Origin: Nitzschia sp. DOCU1
Lineage: Eukaryota > Bacillariophyta > Bacillariophyceae > Bacillariales > Bacillariaceae
Reading direction: 5' to 3'
NCBI GenBank assembly: GCA_951394045.1
Contig: OX596000.1
Coordinates: 806,001-870,000, forward strand
Length of the DNA: 64,000 nt
The translations under genes and the position numbers were made by a program. Positions within the stretch are counted from its first letter, which is position 1, and each line of letters opens with the position of its first letter. This document shows, piece by piece, positions 21,707-30,985 of this stretch. The notes below the pieces were generated by a model, which was given only the letters and a program-made list of their open reading frames with translations, was not told the origin of the DNA and made no database searches.

Positions 21707-22231
21707 ATGCCTCGCCCTGCAACGTATGCCACGGCCGACGAGAAGAAAAAGGCGAAAGCGGCAGCAGCAAGGCTATGTCGAGAGCGCAAGAAACTCGCCG
21801 AGCGCAAGAATGCTCATGACGAATTGTCGCCGCTGCCACCACCTCCACTGCCAGTGCAATCGCAAGAACTAGTGAGTTCCGATAACGATAGACTCAAATG
21901 TAGCAGTGTCGATGATGCGAAAAAGGCGAAAGCGGCAGCCGAAAGGCTACGTCGAGAGCGCAAGAAACTCGCCGAGCGCAAGAATGCTCATGACGAATTG
22001 TCGCCATCGCCGACCAAGAGCCAACGAAAGCGACAACGACTAGAAGTACCTAGCTTAGACAACAACGAACTCACTAGCTTACCAAGAAAGAACGAATCCA
22101 ATTTAGAAGCCGCAAGGCTACGTCTTGAGCGCCGCAAGCGAGAACTTGAGACTGCAAGTGCAAGTAGCGGTAAAACATTTCCAGTTCTTCTTCACGCGTC
22201 CAGTCATTCGGGCATAACACCAGAGCCCTGA
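21707..22231 (+). CDS. Small basic ORF with duplicated Lys/Arg-rich helix; possible mobile-element fragment
   Basis: 174 residues from an ATG at 21707. A 28-residue basic/helical block (core RERKKLAERKNAHDELSP) occurs twice, at about residues 14-42 and 71-100; the two DNA copies are 174 bp apart and nearly identical. A weaker third copy starts near residue 132 (NLEAARLRLERRKRELE). The opening MPRPATYATADEKKKAK resembles the basic N-termini of some transposon-encoded or helicase-like ORFs, but no catalytic domain follows. It lies in repeat-rich DNA, so it may be a remnant. Not recognised as a known family. Confidence 0.4.
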   Translation: MPRPATYATADEKKKAKAAAARLCRERKKLAERKNAHDELSPLPPPPLPVQSQELVSSDNDRLKCSSVDDAKKAKAAAERLRRERKKLAERKNAHDELSPSPTKSQRKRQRLEVPSLDNNELTSLPRKNESNLEAARLRLERRKRELETASASSGKTFPVLLHASSHSGITPEP

Positions 22232-22784
22232 GAACATCTCGAACATCTGGACCCCCAGAAAAGGCGTCCTGATGGGGCATTCGCAAAACCAGACTGGACG
22301 CATTTATGCCTGGTGCGCACCAGTCCCACGCACGTCATCCATTGCAATCGCTGGTGTGACATTTTTACCTTAGAAAATTAACCCCCAAATTGAAGTTGAA
22401 AATTCCCCAAGAATATCAAAATTAAAGACACAAAATAGCAGAGTCGCACAAGACTCTTCCATTTGCAATCCGAATGGAAAGATTCCTAGCAGCGAATCAT
22501 CCATTCTTATGGGGCTCTCGTCGATCCCCGCCAGAGATACAAAATTCTCCGCCAATGTTCCACTCAAAATCCTACTATCCCTGCAGTACCTTGGACGTTT
22601 CCTGTCATGGGGCAATTTTACCACCTTGGGCCTGTTTATTTTATCCGACCGACAAGTATCTCAGTAGGCTCTCTACCAGTGGAACCCTACCACCAAGAAT
22701 GGCCCGAATTCCCACCACAAAAACAGAACTTCGGGCGCTCACAATTTTGCATGGGTGGGGACATCTTTCCAGTACTGTAGAGCT
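22232..22784. other. Non-coding stretch
   Basis: About 550 bp of AT-rich sequence between the small basic ORF and the inverted repeat at 22785. I see no supportable gene. Confidence 0.35.
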
Positions 22785-22873
22785 GTAGAAAAAGATGTAG
22801 CGAGACACCATTGAAAAACGCAAATTCCCATGATTTGCACATTTCTATGGTCTCTCGCTACATCTTTTTCTAC
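22785..22873. repeat. Inverted repeat / long hairpin, 26 bp arms
   Basis: Left arm 22785-22810 and right arm 22848-22873 are reverse complements with one mismatch (core GTAGAAAAAGATGTAGCGAG). The loop is 37 nt. As RNA it would form a stable stem similar in size to a small-RNA precursor; as DNA it may be a fold-back remnant. It stands about 50 bp before the ATG of the frameshifted gene at 22925. Confidence 0.7.
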
Positions 22874-22924
22874 CCGTTTTTAGTACCACAATATTTTCCC
22901 ACCACTGCCATTTAGATTGTCACC

Positions 22925-23597
22925 ATGGCAACTTCGGGCACCACCCTTTGTTTCAAACTCAACCAAGCGTTCGAAGAAGCCATAGTATTACATGGGGATC
23001 TTCTTTGCGATGGTTGTTTTCGTCCCGGTGGCCCGAAGGATAAAAAAAAGCCTCGAAATCATCATCTGCTGTTTCCCCCGCCATTCCTTCTGTTGTTGGC
23101 CAGAAGATTCTCAATCTCTGGTCAGCAGAGGAGCTACGCAACAACTCGCTGCTTTGGGGAAAAGTCAATCTTTTCTCCAACGGCACCGAAGACTTTGAAA
23201 TAGCGGCGGGGACAGTGTTGTTGACAGTAGCCTTGGCGATGCTAGCGGAGACAGCAGCAACAGCGGCGAGGACGGCGATGGTGATGGCAACGATAGTGGC
23301 AACGATTGTGATGATTGCAATATTGGTCACAATAGCGGCAACGGCGGCACCAATAGCAGCAACCGCGTCGATGATGGCGACAATAGCAAGGATAGCGGCG
23401 AGGATTGTGATGATTGTGACGATATTTGTGATAATAGCGGCAACGGCAGTGACGATAGTGGCGCCAAGAAGAACAACGATTTCGGGGACAACGACGATGA
23501 CAGCGGCGACGACAACAGCGACGTCCATGATAGTGCTAGTGGCGATGATGGGGACAACTACGACAGTGCTAGCGACGACAACGAAGGCTACGGATAA
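22925..23597 (+). pseudogene. Frameshifted gene with Ser/Gly/Asp/Asn-rich tail
   Basis: Starts at an ATG in strong CACCATGG context. Three frames carry one plausible protein in succession. First comes FKLNQAFEEAIVLHGDLLCD up to an A8 run at 23042-23049. The frame at 23050-23200 then reads QKILNLWSAEELRNNSLLWG. Finally the frame from about 23202 to the stop at 23595-23597 encodes a run of GAC/GAT, AAC, AGC and GGC codons. Each change is equivalent to loss of one base, so two small deletions would explain it. The long Ala/Ile/Thr and Val/Ala ORFs in other frames here are shadows of this biased codon run. Function unknown. Sequencing error rather than decay is possible. Confidence 0.45.
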
Positions 23598-24494
23598 TGT
23601 GTTGAATCAATTTAGTCAACCTTTATATTTGATCTTACAGATTGTATGCTTTTTATGTACCACCTGTCTGTGTGCACGCCAGCCCAGCATTACCTTCTAT
23701 GTATTTGTTTTAAAAAAATGGATCTTGCACGCCAATTGCATGTCGTCATTGTTTTGAAGAGACGAAGCAAGAACAACACAACATAACGTTATCACTTGGA
23801 TTTCACCATGAAGGAAATGAATATTGTCAGATGCTTTAACAATGAGTGAGTTTCTGCTGTCTGATGGACGAAATGCTGTAGACTTAGTGATGATTGATCA
23901 GCCTCTTACCAGCACTTTGCTACAGGTGACAGCCATCTGGGGGGATCATGAAGCAATTGGCTGGCCACAATGACGCCGAGTTCTGACTCATTTCCCCCCC
24001 ATAATAATACAAAGAAAGAAGACTTCGTTGGTATGTGCAAGATGTGTATGTCTTTGTTGCTGCCGCATCATCTAACAATTTCCAGAACTCACCAATGATG
24101 CCGCTGCCCACGACATGTCTGGTTCCTCTGTTGATGCTGCCGCCAACATGCTTGCTTCCTTGGCTGATACTGCTCTTGACATGCTGATTGCTGGTCCTTG
24201 GATACTGCTGCTCCTGCCGCCACCACCGCCACCACCACCACCACTACGAATGCTTCTGCCATTGATACTGTGCTGCCGCCGCCAGATGATTGCTGCCGTC
24301 TGGGATGCTGCTGCCCCCCCACCTCCATGAATGCCTTCTCATTTTCTGGCTTTTAGGTTGATTGTAGATGGTCCCCACAGTAAGGATGGGCTATTATTCA
24401 TTAGCACGAGAAACACTGTTAGAAGGATTTAAATAGTCCAATTTAGAAAAGTGTAATTCAAAAATAGGGGTGCTTTTGTGCTGGCAAGAGTGTT

Positions 24495-24705
24495 TCCATC
24501 CAAAATTAGGAATCTTTTGAGATTTGGGCAGGAGTGGAAACATTCAAAATAAAGCTGGGGATTCAGATTGTGGGAATGTTTTGGGTGCCGTAAGAGTCTT
24601 TCCATCCAAAATTAGGAATCTTTTCAGGTTTGGGCGGGAGTGGGAAATTTAAAAATAAGGCTGGGAGACTCCAGGTGGGGATGGCGTATGTGTGGGGGAG
24701 GCTGG
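24495..24705. repeat. Imperfect ~106 bp direct repeat, two copies
   Basis: TCCATCCAAAATTAGGAATC begins at 24495 and again at 24601, each followed by a TTTGGGC-GGAGTGG-type sequence and an AATAA-GGCTGGG-type end. Non-coding tandem duplication. Confidence 0.6.
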
Positions 24706-24777
24706 CTGTATCCAAATACTTAAATGGGAAAATCCAAGCCTATGTAATGGATCCATAAGTTGTCCTAGCGGCCATGA

Positions 24778-24948
24778 TTAACTCCAATGGAACCACACAG
24801 TAATTTGGGGGTCCAGATGAATAGGCGGCATGTAACCCTCTTGTGCGAACTCTTGTAGAAGCATGTGTCGTTCCCGACGTTGGAAATAATCCGGCTGTGG
24901 ATTTCCATCCCAATCTTCGTAGTCATCTTCGATTGCTTCTTCGTCCAT
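24778..24948 (-). CDS. Short acidic ORF, uncertain
   Basis: 56 residues from an ATG at 24948 (MDEEAIEDDYEDWDGNPQPD) ending QITVWFHWS. It has balanced amino-acid use (QRRERHMLLQEFAQEG) rather than low complexity, which is why it is listed. No family recognised. It could be a small gene, an exon or a remnant. Confidence 0.25.
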   Translation of the reverse strand: MDEEAIEDDYEDWDGNPQPDYFQRRERHMLLQEFAQEGYMPPIHLDPQITVWFHWS

Positions 24949-25111
24949 TGTCGTCTCTCGTTTGTTTCTCAAAACTAAAATGTGAGACCATTTTCCTTCT
25001 CAACGACTCGATTGATTGATTGTTGTGTTTTGGGGAGTCCCCTCCCCCGGTCGGCCCGCGTCGGCCGATGAATGGCCCAGCGGCCTGAGCGCCCGCCTTA
25101 CCGCGCCGGTA

Positions 25112-25157
25112 CGATAGAAAACGGAGCGCCAACCAACCCACGCTCCGTTTTCTATCG
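25112..25157. repeat. Perfect 17 bp inverted repeat (hairpin)
   Basis: CGATAGAAAACGGAGCG at 25112-25128 is perfectly inverted at 25141-25157, with a 12 nt loop CCAACCAACCCA. It follows a GC-rich stretch (25040-25110) that also contains TGGCCCAGCGG, a match to the RNA polymerase III A-box. Possible end of a structured non-coding RNA (inference). Confidence 0.75.
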
Positions 25158-25548
25158 CTCCCGCGCTACACTTATATCTTAGTGCGTATGTAACGTAAAT
25201 ACATACATTTGTGCGTCCCCAACAGGAGGTGGAGTGCGCCACTGACGTCATCTACCGACTCATATTTTCGTCTGGCTTGTCACAAGAAGCATTTGAAGCT
25301 ACTCTGTATTACATCCGATCATTCTTGCTGACCTCTGCTCTTGGCTACTCCATACACCTTTACCTTCGGCATTGACGCTGGAGACTGTTGTGATAGGAAG
25401 ATCTACGAGTGATAGAAACGAAGACGACCCCGGAGTTCAAGTAACTTGGAAAGTTTTTCTTGCCAAGCCCCGAGCCTTTTCGAGAGAGTACGTGCACAAA
25501 ATCGCACCGTGGTGACATCCAGTTTGTGACAATCATATACAAAAAACA
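25158..25548. other. Promoter side of the GST-like gene
   Basis: 390 bp with the short palindromic sequence GTATGTAACGTAAATACATA C near 25185. No ORF supported. Probably holds the promoter of the gene at 25549. Confidence 0.35.
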
Positions 25549-26356
25549 ATGAGAGCAATAACTTTTTACCACTCCTGTCTGACTATCTTGTCATTGCTGC
25601 TTGGGGCTGCCTGTGCTCTCTCTGGTAATAATATGATTGATATTGCCAACTTCGCAGTGAGGCAATCCCCTGCGACGACTAGATTCATCACCAACAAAAT
25701 GTGCCCGTTTGGTACGTCCATGATTGATGCCCTGTGTCCGTTCCATTCGAAGCTCTCACTTGATAAATATGTTGAAAATTGCCGCCTCCTTGCCCCTAGC
25801 ACAAAAGGTTTGGATCGCTTTGGAGGCTGCCAATGCGCCATATGACATGGAGGAAATTTCATTGTATGGTCCCAATGGAAAGCCAGATTGGTTCCTCAAG
25901 CTTAATAAGAGGGGTACCGTGCCGGTCTTGGTCTGCTTTGGAGGTGCTGTCCGGTTGTGCGATTCGGATGAAATCTTGGATGCGATCGGTACGTCGGTCG
26001 AAAATGGATCTACCATCGTTCCAAAGGATGAGGCATCTGTGCAGAAAGTGAAAGACTTTCGATCAGCTCTGAACGAGTTTCTCCCGATTGGGAAGAAAGC
26101 AGTTCTGGGTGGAAGCAAGGAGAAGATGTGGCAAAAGCTGAAGGAATTAGATTCTATGATAGAGGGGCCCTTTGTCTGCGGGGAAAAGGTTACCGTAGCT
26201 GACTGCGCGGCGTTTCCATTTTTGTGGCGGATCGATACCGAATACGGTCCAGTGGAAGACAAAGGCTGTGACAAGATACGGGCGTGGCTGGACCACTGCA
26301 AGTCGAACAAAGCTTTTACCAAGACTATCCAGGGATCCTGGTGGTGGTGGTGGTAA
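25549..26356 (+). CDS. Secreted or organellar glutathione S-transferase / DHAR-like protein
   Basis: Exons 25549-25711 and 25800-26356 (88 bp intron) give about 239 residues. The intron sits inside the active-site motif NKMCPF|AQKVWIALEAA; a CPF(A) catalytic Cys is typical of omega, lambda or dehydroascorbate-reductase type GSTs. The cis-Pro sequence GTVPVL and a C-terminal helical domain (GPFVCGEKVTVADCAAFPFL) follow. The N-terminus MRAITFYHSCLTILSLLLGAA is a good signal peptide, so the protein enters the ER, the plastid route or another compartment. It ends in five Trp residues (GSWWWWW) from a TGG repeat, which is unusual. Likely role: glutathione-dependent thiol or ascorbate redox chemistry. 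Confidence 0.88.
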
Positions 26357-26919
26357 AAATGCTCAAAATTCAAGACGTGCTGGTGTCGAAGTTTCACTAA
26401 GGCGAAGCGTCAGCAGCCACATGCCAACTCGCAAAAGCGATGGGAAGCCCAGTAGTTGTACGGCCCAGCTCGTTTGTTATCGTCGGGAGAAGTATTCGGC
26501 TATGAGTCGGGAACCAAGGTCCTCTGAGAAAGCTTCTTGCTGGTCTTCTTGTGGCACGAAAATCACACCCCGCTTATTAACAACATACTGCCGTATCGAT
26601 TTCAAGTTGTTCCAGGCTGTCAATAGTGGTGGACGATTTTTAGCCTGACTAGGTTAAAGCATTAAAACATATAACATAGTTTTGTATCATAGTAGAAATA
26701 GACACACGCGATCTCCCTGTAACGTAGACCACGAGCTCTCATGTCGGGCCCCGCTGTTCGTAGGGAGAGCTCTCGCATGTCGCTGCAGCGCCGCGCGGAC
26801 GCTGCGGCGAGAGATCGGAAGAAAATTTACGGGATGACTTGCGTGCGACGACGCGTCTATTACGACGATGAGATCCAGACAATTGAGTCCATTTTCATCG
26901 TAAAAGTTCCCTTTCAACC
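26357..26919. other. Intergenic, possible minus-strand exon
   Basis: 560 bp between the GST-like gene and NDUFA6. A minus-strand open stretch near 26640-26470 reads PPLLTAWNNLKSIRQYVVNK and GVIFVPQEDQQEAFSEDLGS with protein-like composition but no ATG; it may be an exon or a remnant. Upstream of NDUFA6 an in-frame-open leader contains ATGs (26741) that are more likely untranslated. Confidence 0.3.
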
Positions 26920-27393
26920 ATGGCTACGCTTCAGCTCTCTCGACACGCCCGACAAATGGGCTTGATGCGTGAACCCGCCATGCTTTACAAGCGAATTGTC
27001 AAGTGAGTTTGGAAATTGGCGAAATCCGAAATGTGATGCCTGCCGGAAAATTTGGTCGTTGTGGTGATTTCATGCCCGTATTGTTGTCTCACATTCGGTC
27101 TTTTTAATAGAGAAATGCCGCGGATCTTGACCATTTACGATATCGATATGCCGCTAGAAGAAGCAAAGGCGGCGGTTCGAAAGCATTTTTATGATAACAA
27201 GGATATCAAGGATTACCGAGTCCAGGAGATGCTTGTGGAGCAGGGCTACTTCTCTTTGGAAACGACCATGTTGCAACACAAACAAAAAGCTCACTTGATG
27301 CGTTTCTTGGAGGGTTATACCGTGCCAATGGAGGCGGAGCGAAAGCGTCTTTTTGAGGATCCTAGTATCGACGAACAATTTGCTCGAAACTAG
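26920..27393 (+). CDS. NDUFA6: Mitochondrial complex I LYR subunit NDUFA6 (B14)
   Basis: Exons 26920-27002 and 27111-27393 (108 bp intron) give 121 residues. The LYR-type motif is AMLYKRIVKEMPR, across the intron. NDUFA6-type features follow: DYRVQEMLVEQGYFSLETTM and QHKQKAHLMRFLEGY. NDUFA6 is an accessory subunit of the respiratory complex I peripheral arm and binds the acyl carrier protein. The length is usual for the family. The ATG at 26920 has CAACCATGG context. The gene converges with the glycosyltransferase, with about 70 bp between stop codons. Confidence 0.92.
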
Positions 27394-27465
27394 GTTACCT
27401 GTACCAGAGGTTAAGGCTAAGACTTTCATATCCGTTTCCTATACTCGTTATTTCATCGTTGACTT

Positions 27466-28929
27466 TCAAGACAAGCTTTTTTGTAAAAGCTCTAGACTCT
27501 CGACTATTCCTGCTATTACTCCCTCTGGAGTAGCCATGTACCGCTTGTAGAAGAGATAGCCGCGCTGTCGCATTTGGCACTGCCGTTGAACGGTGAGGTT
27601 ATTCAAGTATGACAGGGTTTTGAGTGCATCTCGTTCAGGAATAATTACAGCGATTTCCGTCCAGTCGACCAACGCTTTCGAGAAGGGAAGTACCCAACCA
27701 TCCGCGTACACCACCGGGATGCAACCGGCGCTTAACGCCTCTGCAAACCTGTAGGAGAACAGATTGTCCCCGCGGGGTACGCCGGCGAATTGCGATTGCC
27801 CCAATAACTTGGTGTAAGAGCCGTTTAAATTGGTGAACTGATCATGGACGCCTCTTCCGATGGAGGAAGAATTCATAGACCCGCCAAAGTGTGGTTGGAT
27901 CAATATACCTGCCTCTGGGTTGTGCAGTTTCAGCAGTTGTTGACGCACGTCATGTCGAAAGTTGCCCGTGAAGGTTAAAAGGTAGGGTCTCAATTTCAAA
28001 GAGGTATTCGTAGATGCCGAATCGGGTACAATACTGCAGTCCACGACAATAGCTGCTTCCTGTGAGGGGTTCAAAGTTACAGGATGAATGGCTGGAGGAG
28101 GTAGCCCCAAATCCAAGGCCGATCGCATGTTGGTGTAGGAAGCGGATTCTGATACAATCGAGACATGGCGTTCGTCCAGCTTTGAATTGTGTCTTCGATT
28201 CAGACAGGACCATTGCGGAGGACCATTCCAGCCACAGTCGAATAGTACGAGAACAGCATTGCGTTCTTTGCTGTTAGAGTCCTGAAACAAGGGCGTGTCC
28301 AAAACTCCATCAATCACTGGGCAAACAGCTTTCAGATGCCGAATTTGTCCACCACTGGAAGATAGGGCCGGGCGTCCATTTTCTCTATCCGAGTTGGCTG
28401 CCATACCCCAGCCATAATTTGGAAAGTTTTCTTCGTAGCAAGTTTCAAGATCCAGAAAGACGTAGAATCTCTGATAGCCGCTATTGGAGGGGGACTCGGA
28501 ATACATTTCCCACCCCCGAGGATTGTACCATGGATGGTTCACGATGCCACGATTGAGATTCTCCTGGAACTTGGTGCGGCCAATTTGCCGAGCAAAGCTA
28601 AGGTCCGGATGATTCCATCCAAAGTTTGTCAGAAACACTTGAGCTGGGAGCGATTCGTAGAAGGATACGCCCCCGGACAGGAAGAAGGATTCAACAGTAT
28701 TTGGTGTTTTGATCTCGCTCTGCTTCAAAATGTAGTGGACATTCATAGTTATCACGAACGAGAATAAAAACAGGAGAAGTTTATGAAGCTCGGAGACTTT
28801 CCTTGGTCGTTTTCGACTACCAGTACGCCCATTCTTCCTCTCAGAATCTTGACGACTTGTAAGAGGAGCTGGCCTGCTGGTAGATTTATTCAGTGTATAT
28901 CGACGGGTTGCCACTGATGAGGACCCCAT
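27466..28929 (-). CDS. Exostosin-family (GT47) type II membrane glycosyltransferase
   Basis: 487 residues, single exon. A basic N-terminus is followed by one membrane anchor (LLLFLFSFVITMNVHYIL, about residues 51-68), typical of Golgi type II glycosyltransferases. Exostosin-domain features: VLVLFDCGWNG, LLTFTGNFRHDVRQQLL, the segment SYRFAEALSAGCIPVVYADG with the conserved Glu, WTEIAVIIPE, and a helical end. GT47 enzymes transfer sugars to cell-wall or matrix polysaccharides; the donor and acceptor cannot be told here. Several N-x-S/T sites lie in the luminal part. Confidence 0.87.
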   Translation of the reverse strand: MGSSSVATRRYTLNKSTSRPAPLTSRQDSERKNGRTGSRKRPRKVSELHKLLLFLFSFVITMNVHYILKQSEIKTPNTVESFFLSGGVSFYESLPAQVFLTNFGWNHPDLSFARQIGRTKFQENLNRGIVNHPWYNPRGWEMYSESPSNSGYQRFYVFLDLETCYEENFPNYGWGMAANSDRENGRPALSSSGGQIRHLKAVCPVIDGVLDTPLFQDSNSKERNAVLVLFDCGWNGPPQWSCLNRRHNSKLDERHVSIVSESASYTNMRSALDLGLPPPAIHPVTLNPSQEAAIVVDCSIVPDSASTNTSLKLRPYLLTFTGNFRHDVRQQLLKLHNPEAGILIQPHFGGSMNSSSIGRGVHDQFTNLNGSYTKLLGQSQFAGVPRGDNLFSYRFAEALSAGCIPVVYADGWVLPFSKALVDWTEIAVIIPERDALKTLSYLNNLTVQRQCQMRQRGYLFYKRYMATPEGVIAGIVESLELLQKSLS

Positions 28930-29487
28930 GATACGACGCCGTTATTCCAAGCCTGGGAATCCAAAAATGTCTCCGCTCGTGAAATTAGCTTGTTCCATGT
29001 CTTCTCACCCGCATTGACACCCTCGTCTTCTTTTCGAGCTCAGATAAACCCTTTTGATAGGCCGATTTTTGTGTCACAAATATTCTACTCAGTGGTGGGG
29101 TTGATCCATGGCGAGGATGTTCCCAGATGAGGCGGTCTGCTACCTATCACCATTGTGAGAACGCGTGGGTTGTGTACCATAAATTCGCTGCTCTCTCTAG
29201 TAGGGTACTCATCGTGGGCGGGATGAGATGGAAACAAAACGGGAAGAAAATAGACAGACTCGACTCATTCGACCTGCCTTTGGCACTGGGAACGCGCGCG
29301 ATTACATTACCTTTTATTTAGAGACGTACGTCATCGTCTCATCATCGTCGGCAGGTATCCATCAGCCACCCATGTCAATTGGCACAGAACAAAGCCTTAT
29401 TTCAGAGCTTTGAACCCTTATGATCATATTGGTGCTGCCTCCTTTGACGATACCGTCATCTTCCTCGCTACCAGTGTCACAGTTAGA
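28930..29487. other. Divergent promoter region
   Basis: About 560 bp between the glycosyltransferase start and the first ATG of the methyltransferase-like gene. The plus-strand frame of the latter is already open from 29410 but without ATG. No other feature. Confidence 0.35.
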
Positions 29488-30804
29488 ATGCGGAAGACGC
29501 TGGGTTGCAATGCAAGGAAGGAAAGAAAACTTCAAATAATCCAATGGGGATTTTTAATATGGCTTTCTTCGCAATTTTACAATGTTGATATTCTGGTCAA
29601 CGGCCTTTCTTCCCGGATGATTGGGAAAACGGGATTTGTGCGGAAACATTTATTGCGCTATAGCGGTAATCCAGCCACTCAAGTTCTTGCACCGACTGAT
29701 ATTTTGGGGCTTGCGCGCAAAAACGAAAGACGTCAAAAAGGATCTAAGAACTACATGAAGGCATGGAAACATTTCGTGGATGCGGCCATTCCCGCTATCC
29801 GACTGGACTTGTCACAAAATCTTCCTCATCCAGTCTCAATCGATGAATTGGATCAACTATCCTTCGACCTGGGCGTTGCTGCCGATTACGGCAAAATGCC
29901 TAGCTTTGCCGACCCTGGAGCCCGTTCTGGATACGCGTTAGACTACTTTTGTCGTTCTCGGCTTTTGGCAGGGCTGTTCGTAGACACAGAGAACCCGACA
30001 TTGCCATCATTTTGGGTTGATGAGTTTGAAGGCCGGTGGAAACAAGAAGACGATGATCTTTTTGTTAGCGCCGTTGCTTTTTTGGCTGGAAGTTTGGAGT
30101 CGTCCTCGGAAACACAGCAGAATTCAGTCCGTTTGACCTCTCTGGGAGGTGGCCCAGGTTTTGATTTTGTTGCTGCAGCTTTGGCTGTCACCTTTTCGTC
30201 CGCAGGCAGTACCGCCGGCCTTCCATCGTTGCACGCAACAATTTTGGACTATGAAGAAGGTTGGAAGGACTTAGTTGTAGCTATGGGTGATTCCACTTGT
30301 AAAGTCTTGCAGCAATCAGACTGGAGCTGCAACTGGGGAGGCAAATGTGACATTACCAAGCCACTTGTCCACCCCGACAACGCAGCCTGCCGAGCAGTCG
30401 TTACCACCACAAATATTTGGACCTGTCAGTATTGTGTGGCAGAGAATGCCGGGGAGCTACGTGCTTCGAATTTGGTTTTCTTCCGGGATCTTTGGAATGC
30501 AATGCCGGACGGTTCTGTTGTTATTTTCACCGAGACTACGCCACGTCTCTGGCCAGAATTCTATCAGGTTGTTCAAGAACATTGTCCATTCATGCAAGTT
30601 GCGTTCCCACACCAAAAGGGGCCTCAGCTGGTCATGAGAAAATGTGACCCATTGTTGCCCAAAGAACAACTCGCATTGAGTGCTCGAGAGGAGGAAAGTT
30701 TATTTTATTTTAAGACAATCACTGAAAGTCACGAAGATAGGTTGAATTCGGGACGTGGCCGACAACCGAAGAAACGAGCCATCAACTCGGTTCTTTCCGC
30801 ATAG
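29488..30804 (+). CDS. Class I SAM-dependent methyltransferase-like protein
   Basis: About 438 residues from the first ATG at 29488; other starts further in are possible. A Rossmann-type motif I, TSLGGGPGFDFVAAALAV, lies near residue 220, followed by an acidic strand end ILDYEEGW expected for SAM binding. Then come NLVFFRDLWNAMPDGSVVIF and TETTPRLWPEFYQ, resembling motifs after IV of class I methyltransferases. A Cys-rich segment (CNWGGKCDITK, WTCQYC) lies between them. The C-terminus is basic (GRGRQPKKRAINS). The N-terminal 130 residues are conserved-looking but unrecognised. Substrate unknown. Confidence 0.6.
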   Translation: MRKTLGCNARKERKLQIIQWGFLIWLSSQFYNVDILVNGLSSRMIGKTGFVRKHLLRYSGNPATQVLAPTDILGLARKNERRQKGSKNYMKAWKHFVDAAIPAIRLDLSQNLPHPVSIDELDQLSFDLGVAADYGKMPSFADPGARSGYALDYFCRSRLLAGLFVDTENPTLPSFWVDEFEGRWKQEDDDLFVSAVAFLAGSLESSSETQQNSVRLTSLGGGPGFDFVAAALAVTFSSAGSTAGLPSLHATILDYEEGWKDLVVAMGDSTCKVLQQSDWSCNWGGKCDITKPLVHPDNAACRAVVTTTNIWTCQYCVAENAGELRASNLVFFRDLWNAMPDGSVVIFTETTPRLWPEFYQVVQEHCPFMQVAFPHQKGPQLVMRKCDPLLPKEQLALSAREEESLFYFKTITESHEDRLNSGRGRQPKKRAINSVLSA

Positions 30805-30985
30805 GTTGTTTAAAGTGATATTTGACGAACTTACAACAGAGACTGCTACACGGGTACTATTCTGTTCGAGGATAGCTGACTGTAGCCAGTACTCAATATG
30901 CCAAGTCCCGCAACATTTACTCTAGAGTTATCCATTCGAACAAATTAGGCCGGTGATAAATCTCTCGTCTCTCTAAAGCTCGTTC

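Larger units (their letters stand above)
23598..25111. other. Gene-poor region with low-complexity ORFs and an imperfect direct repeat
   Basis: Contains a (CCA/CCG)n-type proline/threonine-coding run near 24220-24245 inside an Ala-rich open stretch (about 24080-24345), with no family resemblance. An imperfect ~106 bp direct repeat begins TCCATCCAAAATTAGGAATC at 24495 and again at 24601. A GC-rich island begins near 25030. No gene supported strongly apart from the small minus-strand ORF listed separately. Confidence 0.4.

Noticed and set aside
22959..23757. Long Ala/Ile/Val-rich ORFs on both strands
   Set aside because: Their extreme composition comes from a biased codon run (GAC, AGC, GGC, AAC) in the real frame; no membrane topology or family.
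25068..25110. Possible tRNA gene from the A-box-like TGGCCCAGCGG
   Set aside because: No acceptor stem or B-box follows at tRNA spacing; kept only as part of a possible structured RNA.
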